Source: Candidatus Parcubacteria bacterium (GTDB taxonomy: Bacteria > Patescibacteriota > Minisyncoccia > Phycocordibacterales > UBA6065). From it: a DNA stretch of 8,545 nt. Made by a program: the position numbers and the translations under genes. Under the pieces are notes generated by a model. That model had not been told where the DNA came from and did not search any database. It saw only the letters and a list, made by a program, of their open reading frames with translations. Positions 3,800-8,545 of this stretch are shown here, one piece after another (positions within the stretch are counted from its first letter, which is position 1; every line of letters begins with the position of its first letter). The stretch lies in NCBI GenBank assembly GCA_019661795.1, contig JAIFWQ010000010.1, positions 1-8,545 of the forward strand. The letters are read 5' to 3'.

Positions 3800-6031
3800 A
3801 TGTATCTCAAATCCCTCGAGCTTTCCGGCTTTAAATCGTTCGCCAAAAAGGCGAATCTCGACTTCAACGCACAGGTGACCGCCATCGTGGGGCCGAACGG
3901 CTCGGGCAAATCGAACGTCGCGGAGGCGTTCCGATTCGTTCTCGGCGAACAGTCGATCAAATCCATGCGCGGCAAGCGCACCGAAGATCTCATATTCAAC
4001 GGCGGCGAATCGTCCGCCCGGGGCAATCGCGCGTCGGTCAAGCTCGCCTTCGATAATTCCAAACGCCTTCTCGACATCGATTTCGACGAAGTGGCGATCG
4101 AGCGCGTCATCCATCGAGACTCTCTTTCAGAATATTTCATCAACGGTTCGCAGGTCCGCCTGCGCGACATCGTCGAACTCCTTGCTGGCGCGCACATCGG
4201 CGCATCGGGGCATCACATCATATCGCAGGGCGAAGCGGATAGGATCCTCAACGCCAATTCGCGCGAGAGGCGCGAGATGATCGAAGACGCCTTGGGCCTC
4301 AAGATCTTTCAATATAAAAGAGAGGAGAGCGAGCGAAAGCTCGAAAAGACGCGCGAGAACATGGATAAAGTCGAATCCCTGCGCAAAGAGATCGCTCCGC
4401 ATATAAAATTCCTCAAAAAGCAGGTCGAAAGGGTCGAAAAGACGATCGCCCTCCGGGAGGAGCTCAAAAATATCTATAGACAATACCTGAAGCGGGAGTC
4501 GGAATATCTCGCCCTTACGGAAAAGGCACTCGCCGACGAATCGGCGGGACCGAAGCGCGATCTCGAACGCCTCGAAAAAGAGCTCGCGGCCGCCAAGAAG
4601 GCCCTCGAAGCGTCGAAGCACAAGGACGTGAAATCGAGCGAGCTCATATCTCTCGAAGCGCGGCTCAAATCGACGCGCGAATCCCGCGACGATGCGACCC
4701 GGTCCATCGGCCGCATCGAAGGCGAGATCGCGTCGCTCGAAAAGATGCTCGCGCGCGAGCGGACGTCGGCTGATGCCGAGACCGTGACGATCGAATATTC
4801 GAAAGTGAGGTCGCTCATCGATCGCGTGAACGAACTGCTCGACGATATAAGCTCCGTGCCGAAGATCCGCGAGCTTCTGAAGTCGTTCCTCGAATCGAAC
4901 AAAAATTCGAAGTCCCAGAACAGGGCGGGCGACATCGAAAAAGAGCTCAAGATCCTCCGCGACCGCAAGATCGACGCGGACAAGGAAAGCAGGGAAAAGG
5001 AAACCGAGCTCGCCAAGCTCTCTTCACATTATGCCGCCCTTCAAAAGGAGATCGAAAAAGAAAAAGACAGCTCCCGCGACGCCGAAAAGGCCATGTTCCG
5101 CATCATGGCGGAAGAGAACGAGATCCGCGGCAGGCTTTCCGTCATACGCGTGCGCGAAGAGAAGCTCCGGCTCGAGACGGAAGATTTCAAGCGCGAGCTC
5201 GGCGAAGGCGCGGCGCTCATCGGCCGCGATATAACGCTCTATGAATCCGATCAGGCCGCATCTGCGCCGGAGGAAAGGCGCGTCCAGGAAGACCGCCGGA
5301 GAGAGATAGAGAAGATAAAAGTCCGCCTCGAAGACCAGGGCGGCGCGTCTCCTGACGAGGTAATGAAAGAGTATAAAGAAACGTCCGAGCGCGACGAATT
5401 CCTCGCCCGCGAGATCGCCGACCTCGAGCGATCGGCGGAATCTCTGACCAATCTCATCAAAGAGCTGGAAGAAAAGCTCGACACTCTTTTCAGCGAAGGC
5501 ATAGCGAAGATAAACAGCCAGTTCAAGGATTTCTTCGCCCTCATGTTCGGCGGCGGCGAAGCGGCGCTTTCCGTGATCAAAGAAAAGAAGCGCAAGCGCG
5601 GTCCGTCGGCCGAAGAATTGGCCGAGATGGGCATCGAAACAGGCGACGAGGCGGAAGAAGGCGAAGAAGAGACCGAGCTCGGCGTCGACATCCGCGTCAA
5701 CCTGCCGCGAAAGAAGATCAAGGGCCTCGAGATGCTTTCCGGCGGCGAACGCGCCCTCACGTCGATCGCGCTCCTTTTCGCCATATCGCAGGTCAATCCG
5801 CCGCCGTTCATCATCCTCGACGAAACGGATGCCGCTCTCGACGAAGCGAATTCCAAAAAATACGGCGACATGGTGGAGAATCTCTCCAAACATTCCCAGC
5901 TCATCGTCATCACCCACAACCGCGAAACGATGTCGCGCGCCGGCGTGCTCTACGGCGTCACCATGGGCAGGGAAGGATATTCGAAGCTCCTTTCGATCGC
6001 TTTCAACGATGCGGTAGCTGTGGCGAAGTGA
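3800..6031 (+). CDS. smc: SMC-family chromosome-segregation ATPase, short form without a recognisable hinge
   Basis: The 743-residue product has both halves of an SMC ATPase head. N-terminal: GFKSFAKK, Walker A GPNGSGKS (31-38), and GASGHHIISQGEADRIL (134-150), which carries the Q-loop Gln143. C-terminal: signature LSGGE (646-650), Walker B ending FIILDE (670-675), the DAALDEAN D-loop (677-684), and switch His706. Between them are two coiled-coil arms, about 165-325 and 375-575. Bacterial SMC is usually about 1,150-1,200 residues with a folded hinge mid-protein. Here the turn is only a short segment around 326-374, with no Gly-rich hinge pattern, and I see no cysteine anywhere, so no Rad50 zinc hook. 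The C-terminal head also has a charged insert (about 594-628). The frame is intact, so this is not a truncation by mutation. It probably binds DNA and organises the nucleoid; SMC versus an SMC-like repair ATPase is not fully settled. scpA and scpB are not in the window. Confidence 0.88.
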   Translation: MYLKSLELSGFKSFAKKANLDFNAQVTAIVGPNGSGKSNVAEAFRFVLGEQSIKSMRGKRTEDLIFNGGESSARGNRASVKLAFDNSKRLLDIDFDEVAIERVIHRDSLSEYFINGSQVRLRDIVELLAGAHIGASGHHIISQGEADRILNANSRERREMIEDALGLKIFQYKREESERKLEKTRENMDKVESLRKEIAPHIKFLKKQVERVEKTIALREELKNIYRQYLKRESEYLALTEKALADESAGPKRDLERLEKELAAAKKALEASKHKDVKSSELISLEARLKSTRESRDDATRSIGRIEGEIASLEKMLARERTSADAETVTIEYSKVRSLIDRVNELLDDISSVPKIRELLKSFLESNKNSKSQNRAGDIEKELKILRDRKIDADKESREKETELAKLSSHYAALQKEIEKEKDSSRDAEKAMFRIMAEENEIRGRLSVIRVREEKLRLETEDFKRELGEGAALIGRDITLYESDQAASAPEERRVQEDRRREIEKIKVRLEDQGGASPDEVMKEYKETSERDEFLAREIADLERSAESLTNLIKELEEKLDTLFSEGIAKINSQFKDFFALMFGGGEAALSVIKEKKRKRGPSAEELAEMGIETGDEAEEGEEETELGVDIRVNLPRKKIKGLEMLSGGERALTSIALLFAISQVNPPPFIILDETDAALDEANSKKYGDMVENLSKHSQLIVITHNRETMSRAGVLYGVTMGREGYSKLLSIAFNDAVAVAK

Positions 6032-6060
6032 TTGCCTTTTGGGGATTCTTGGGATAAAGT
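6032..6060 (+). promoter_or_regulatory. Promoter of the 6089-6454 gene
   Basis: TTGCCT (6032-6037, the same -35 as rpmF), a 17-base spacer and TAAAGT (6055-6060), beginning directly after the smc stop codon. The predicted leader is about 22 bases and contains AAAAGGA (6075-6081), a Shine-Dalgarno-like site seven bases before the ATG at 6089. Confidence 0.55.
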
Positions 6061-6088
6061 CATCCCGGAAAAACAAAAGGACATAATC

Positions 6089-6454
6089 ATGTACATCAGA
6101 GAAGAGGGAATCGCCCTCCGAAATTTCCTCAATCGATCGCTTGCCGCTCTCGTCAACCGTACGAAGCTTCCTCGGGATCCGAACATGGCCAAGCTCGTCA
6201 CGCTCGACGGCAAGTCGCTCGCCGAGCCTGGTTCTATCAGGCTCGGGCAGCTTCGAGAGCTTCGGAATCATTCCAAGATCATGAGCCTTCGCGATATGAA
6301 ATACAGCAAATGGAATTTCAGTTTCGAATATAGGCGCGACGCGGATGAGAACATCATCCCCGTCGAGTTCCGCAGGATCCTCAACGGCATGCTTCTTCCG
6401 AGGCCTGCCGATGCTATCGCCGAGCTCCCGTTATGGGACGAAGTAGCGCAGTGA
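6089..6454 (+). CDS. Hypothetical 121-residue protein
   Basis: I do not recognise this family. The product is soluble-looking and charged, with no signal peptide or membrane segment. A basic, probably helical N-terminus (residues 1-35, with NRSLAALVNR) is followed by an Arg-rich stretch (51-83) containing KYSKWNFSFEYRR. The C-terminal part contains EFRRILNGMLLPRP (93-106). The frame is open back to a TTG right after the smc stop, but the ATG at 6089 is preferred: a Shine-Dalgarno-like AAAAGGA lies seven bases before it, and the upstream stretch is better read as the promoter. A strong terminator follows, making it its own transcription unit. The C-terminal segment loosely resembles those of the next two genes (see findings). 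No function is assigned; a nucleic-acid-binding role suggested by the basic charge would be only a guess. Confidence 0.7.
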   Translation: MYIREEGIALRNFLNRSLAALVNRTKLPRDPNMAKLVTLDGKSLAEPGSIRLGQLRELRNHSKIMSLRDMKYSKWNFSFEYRRDADENIIPVEFRRILNGMLLPRPADAIAELPLWDEVAQ

Positions 6455-6470
6455 CGCGTATATCTCTATG

Positions 6471-6502
6471 AGCCGCTCTACCATCGCTAGAGCGGCTTTT
6501 TT
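6471..6502 (+). terminator. Intrinsic terminator after the 6089-6454 gene
   Basis: AGCCGCTCTA (6471-6480), a seven-base loop and TAGAGCGGCT (6488-6497) form a perfect 10-bp stem running into six Ts. Its orientation supports plus-strand genes here and argues against the long minus-strand open frame that runs through it. Confidence 0.92.
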
Positions 6503-6503
6503 C

Positions 6504-6532
6504 TTGTCATAGGCGTAGATGTGTGTCATCAT
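6504..6532 (+). promoter_or_regulatory. Possible promoter of the 6542-6958 gene
   Basis: TTGTCA (6504-6509), a 17-base spacer and CATCAT (6527-6532). The -35 box is good and the -10 weak. The predicted start site is a few bases before the ATG at 6542. Confidence 0.35.
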
Positions 6533-6541
6533 GTCCGCCGT

Positions 6542-6958
6542 ATGCTCCCCAAATATTATTCCGTGTATTCCAATGAAGAGCTCGATTCGTTCTTTCACGA
6601 GATCTCTGACGATCTCAACAGGCGAGGAAGCCCTCTTCCTGGCCAGCAAAAACTCGAGATTTTCCATCGCGTGAGCAAAGGCGTGGAGGATCTCGACCGC
6701 AATTGCTGTCAGAGGTGGGAAACCAAGATCATCCGAGGCGAGATCGATGTCGGCATGATATCCAAGTCGCCTCGAATCCTTGCGTTCGATCGCACGAATC
6801 TGCCTTTGTCCGAGATCTCGATCCCTGCCGCTGAAGCGTGCGGTTATATCCTGATCGACCGGAACAGCCTGGACGAAAGGGTCGCGCTGAACGCATTTTG
6901 GAACGGATTCGTGTTGCTTCGGCAGAACGATCCTATCTCGAGGTACCTTCCGCGCTGA
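6542..6958 (+). CDS. Hypothetical 138-residue protein
   Basis: I do not recognise this family. The protein is polar with no signal peptide or membrane segment. An N-terminal half rich in Glu, Asp and Arg (probable helices at about 11-26 and 35-55) contains a Cys pair at 55-56. A central segment (62-95) is followed by GYILIDRNSLDERVAL (101-116) and then NAFWNGFVLLRQN (117-129). The frame is also open from a GTG at 6521, which would add seven residues; the ATG is preferred because the possible promoter would start transcription between the two. There is no Shine-Dalgarno site. It is flanked by terminators on both sides, so it is a separate unit. The last 40 residues resemble the C-terminus of the next gene, suggesting distant paralogy. 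Leucine codons in the second half lean to CTG/TTG/CTT, unlike the CTC preference of the housekeeping genes. Confidence 0.7.
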   Translation: MLPKYYSVYSNEELDSFFHEISDDLNRRGSPLPGQQKLEIFHRVSKGVEDLDRNCCQRWETKIIRGEIDVGMISKSPRILAFDRTNLPLSEISIPAAEACGYILIDRNSLDERVALNAFWNGFVLLRQNDPISRYLPR

Positions 6959-6982
6959 ATTCTGATCAAGTCGAACCATATC

Positions 6983-7015
6983 GCCGCGTCCGCTCCAAGC
7001 GTCCGCGGCTTTTTT
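6983..7015 (+). terminator. Intrinsic terminator after the 6542-6958 gene
   Basis: GCCGCG (6983-6988) pairs with CGCGGC (7004-7009), and CGCT (6991-6994) with AGCG (6998-7001), separated by a 2x2 internal loop; a run of six Ts (7010-7015) follows. It lies 24 bases after the stop. Confidence 0.85.
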
Positions 7016-7020
7016 ATTCC

Positions 7021-7048
7021 TTTACTTTTATCCATTCCGTTGTACTAT
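7021..7048 (+). promoter_or_regulatory. Possible promoter of the 7099-7494 gene
   Basis: TTTACT (7021-7026), a 16-base spacer and TACTAT (7043-7048), directly after the previous terminator. The predicted leader is about 44 bases with no evident Shine-Dalgarno site. Confidence 0.45.
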
Positions 7049-7098
7049 TCGTCACGTCCGCTCTTTTCCAATGTCAGTCAAAAACCCCTCCATATCCC

Positions 7099-7494
7099 AT
7101 GCTTAACAGCGAAACCATCGGCAGAGTCCGTTCCATGTGCCGGAATAGCGGCAAAGGCTTGAGCCTTGAACATCGGAAGACCATGCTCGAAAGCGTCAAT
7201 ACCGGCTGCGACTACATGATCAAGCGGGATCCTGACCGCATGAAGGCGATCAAGGTCAACCTGATCATCAACGATGATTCCCGCCTTCTGCTCGAGCTCC
7301 TCTTCGGCGAAGACGAATGGAAGAAGGTGAACGAAGAGCTTTCCACCGCCGAACAGCGGAACTACGGCTTCATCCCGCTCATGCCCACGATCGAGCATCG
7401 AAGCTATCTCCGTCAGCTGTGGACATGCTTCATTCTTCTTTTGAGGAACGAGCACCACAGTGCGATGATGTCGGCCGAAAAGATCCCGGCCTGA
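7099..7494 (+). CDS. Hypothetical 131-residue protein
   Basis: I do not recognise this family. The reading frame is open far upstream, into the preceding gene, but that part crosses a terminator. The ATG at 7099 gives a coherent 131-residue product beginning MLNSETIGRVRSM. It is probably mostly helical and soluble: a basic N-terminus (Arg9, Arg11, Arg15), a middle with SRLLLELLFGEDEWKKVNEE (61-80), then NYGFIPL (88-94) and LRQLWTCFILLLRNEH (104-119). That last segment is hydrophobic but only about 10 residues long, so it is more likely a buried helix than a membrane span. The C-terminal 40 residues line up loosely with those of the preceding gene. A strong terminator follows, and the gene is convergent with rnr. 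The start is not backed by a Shine-Dalgarno site. Confidence 0.7.
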   Translation: MLNSETIGRVRSMCRNSGKGLSLEHRKTMLESVNTGCDYMIKRDPDRMKAIKVNLIINDDSRLLLELLFGEDEWKKVNEELSTAEQRNYGFIPLMPTIEHRSYLRQLWTCFILLLRNEHHSAMMSAEKIPA

Positions 7495-7513
7495 AGGTCC
7501 TCCAGAAAACACG

Positions 7514-7540
7514 ATCCCCGCGATGGCGCGGGGATTTTTT
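7514..7540 (+). terminator. Intrinsic terminator between the 7099-7494 gene and rnr
   Basis: ATCCCCGCG (7514-7522), an ATGG loop and CGCGGGGAT (7527-7535) form a perfect 9-bp stem followed by a run of six Ts (7535-7540, the first being the last stem base). The T-run overlaps the stop codon of convergent rnr. On minus the stem is followed by a less T-rich stretch, so it may work weakly for rnr too. Confidence 0.9.
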
Positions 7541-8545
7541 ATTTCACCAAAGCGTAGTCGAGAGTCCTCTTTTCGAGGTCGGCGCCCATGACCTTGAATT
7601 TGACGCCATCGCCGAGGCTGTATTTTTTGCCCGTCTTTTCGCCTATGACGGCGTATGCTTTTTCGTTGAATACGTAATAGTCGTCCGTCATGTCGCGCAG
7701 TTTGACCATGCCTTCGCATTTCGTCTCTTTGTCTTCGACGTATATGCCCCATTCGGTGACGCCGGTGATGGTGCCGCTATATTCCTGGCCGACCCTTTCC
7801 GACATGTATTCGACCTGCTTGTATTTGATCGAAGCGCGCTCGGCTTCGGCCGCGCGGATCTCTTTTTCGGAATTGTCTTCGGCGATCTTCTGGTATTTCG
7901 TCATCTCGCCCTTGGCGATCTTGCCTTTGAGCAGTTCGCGGTGGAGCAGGCGATGGACGATGAGGTCGGCATATCGGCGGATAGGGGAAGTGAAGTGCGT
8001 GTAATATTCGAACGCCAGTCCGTAGTGGCCGATATTTTGGGTCGAATACACGGCTTTGGCCATCGACCTGATGGCGGCGGTTTTAATGAGCGATTCCTCG
8101 GTCGTGCCTTCGATCTGCTTGAACAGATGCTTGAGGTCTTTGACCGCCACGCCTTTCTTACCGACAGGAAGATGGTATCCGAGAGCCTTCACCAATATGG
8201 CGAGATTGTCGATCTTTTCCATGAGAGGCACGTCGTGGACGCGATAGAGGAACGCGCCTTCATTTTTTTCGCTCGATTTCCACATATGGAATGCGACCTC
8301 GCGGTTGGAAAGAAGCATGAATTCCTCAACGAGCTTGTGCGCGTCTTTGCGGGTCTTTTTGAAGACGCGGATCGGCTTGCCCGTGCTGTCGAGCTCGAAT
8401 TTGACTTCGTCTGTCTCGAAATCGATCGCGCCCGACGCTTCTGTCGCGGCTTTCAGCTTTTTGGCGATCTCGTTGAGCTTCAAAAGCTCTTTTTTATATT
8501 CTTGCGATCTGCCTTCGAGCACTTCCTGCGCGCCTTCTCCTTCCC
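7539..8545 (-). CDS. rnr: RNase R / RNase II-family exoribonuclease, C-terminal part, cut by window edge
   Basis: This is a 3'-to-5' exoribonuclease that degrades structured RNA and takes part in RNA turnover and quality control. About 334 residues are present; the N-terminal cold-shock domains and the first catalytic Asp cluster lie beyond base 8545, where the frame stays open. The RNB domain shows FLYRVHDVP and then the strongly conserved block from IRSMAKAVYS through NIGHYGLAFEYYTHFTSPIRRYADLIVHRLL. Its TSPIRRY contains the Arg equivalent to RNase II Arg500. An S1 RNA-binding domain closes the protein, from about GQEYSGTITGVTEWGIYV to the end at LDYALVK. The Lys-rich tail found after S1 in E. 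coli RNase R is missing. RNase R is favoured over RNase II because it is the common form across bacteria, but the visible part cannot fully separate them. The gene converges on the small hypothetical genes. Confidence 0.93.
   Translation of the reverse strand, partial: EGEGAQEVLEGRSQEYKKELLKLNEIAKKLKAATEASGAIDFETDEVKFELDSTGKPIRVFKKTRKDAHKLVEEFMLLSNREVAFHMWKSSEKNEGAFLYRVHDVPLMEKIDNLAILVKALGYHLPVGKKGVAVKDLKHLFKQIEGTTEESLIKTAAIRSMAKAVYSTQNIGHYGLAFEYYTHFTSPIRRYADLIVHRLLHRELLKGKIAKGEMTKYQKIAEDNSEKEIRAAEAERASIKYKQVEYMSERVGQEYSGTITGVTEWGIYVEDKETKCEGMVKLRDMTDDYYVFNEKAYAVIGEKTGKKYSLGDGVKFKVMGADLEKRTLDYALVK

Noticed and set aside
6032..6088. TTG start directly after the smc stop for the 6089-6454 gene
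   Set aside because: The stretch reads better as a promoter (TTGCCT-17-TAAAGT), and the ATG at 6089 has a well-spaced AAAAGGA.
5024..6271. Long minus-strand open frame (415 codons) opposite the SMC gene
   Set aside because: Its translation has no recognisable domain and mirrors the high-GC coding frame of smc, whose motifs are unmistakable.
6431..6979. A 182-codon open frame on minus overlapping the 6542-6958 gene
   Set aside because: It runs through two intrinsic terminators whose T-runs point in the plus direction and overlaps the end of the 6089-6454 gene. The plus-strand frame fits neatly between terminators, so the minus frame is most likely a shadow.
6838..7098. Upstream extension of the 7099-7494 reading frame
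   Set aside because: This part lies inside the previous gene and then crosses its terminator and the next candidate promoter. Translation from the ATG at 7099 is far more plausible.
1..8545. CRISPR arrays, tRNA or rRNA genes, riboswitches, transposase genes
   Set aside because: No spaced direct repeats, cloverleaf or rRNA sequence, conserved riboswitch core, or transposase motif was seen on either strand.

Overview
The window looks like a compact bacterial chromosome segment from a reduced-genome lineage, most likely a member of the Candidate Phyla Radiation (Patescibacteria, Parcubacteria-like). That placement is inference from memory. It rests on a cysteine-free ribosomal protein L32 with a Lys/Ala tail, a NusB-Nudix fusion, a short SMC-like ATPase without a recognisable hinge, very short 5' leaders and mostly single-gene transcription units. 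TGA is used as a stop codon (smc and the three small genes after it), so this is the standard bacterial code and not the TGA-as-glycine code of Gracilibacteria/SR1. No phage, insertion sequence with transposase, CRISPR array, tRNA or rRNA was found.

Layout. 1-554 (minus) is the N-terminal PHP part of the replicative polymerase DnaE, cut by the window edge. It is divergent from rnhB (725-1315, RNase HII). The intergenic gap holds a 108-bp element (583-690): 27-bp perfect inverted repeats enclosing two smaller hairpins. Then come rpmF (L32), a fused nusB-Nudix gene and rnc (RNase III), all on plus, with recognisable promoters; a clear intrinsic terminator follows rpmF and another follows rnc. 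A small two-helix membrane protein lies on minus (3409-3690) behind a near-consensus promoter. It is divergent from a 743-residue SMC-like ATPase gene (3800-6031). Three small plus-strand genes of unknown function follow (6089-6454, 6542-6958, 7099-7494), each ending in an intrinsic terminator and preceded by a possible promoter. 7539-8545 (minus) is the C-terminal half of an RNase R/RNase II-family exoribonuclease, cut by the window edge.

How the genes fit together. Most of the recognisable genes serve replication and chromosome maintenance (dnaE, rnhB, smc) or RNA synthesis, processing and translation (nusB, rnc, rnr, rpmF). The parts that differ from textbook versions are the SMC without a hinge, the NusB carrying a Nudix domain with an altered box, the DnaE PHP domain lacking several metal ligands, the three-way-junction inverted-repeat element, and the run of three small genes that may share a C-terminal motif.
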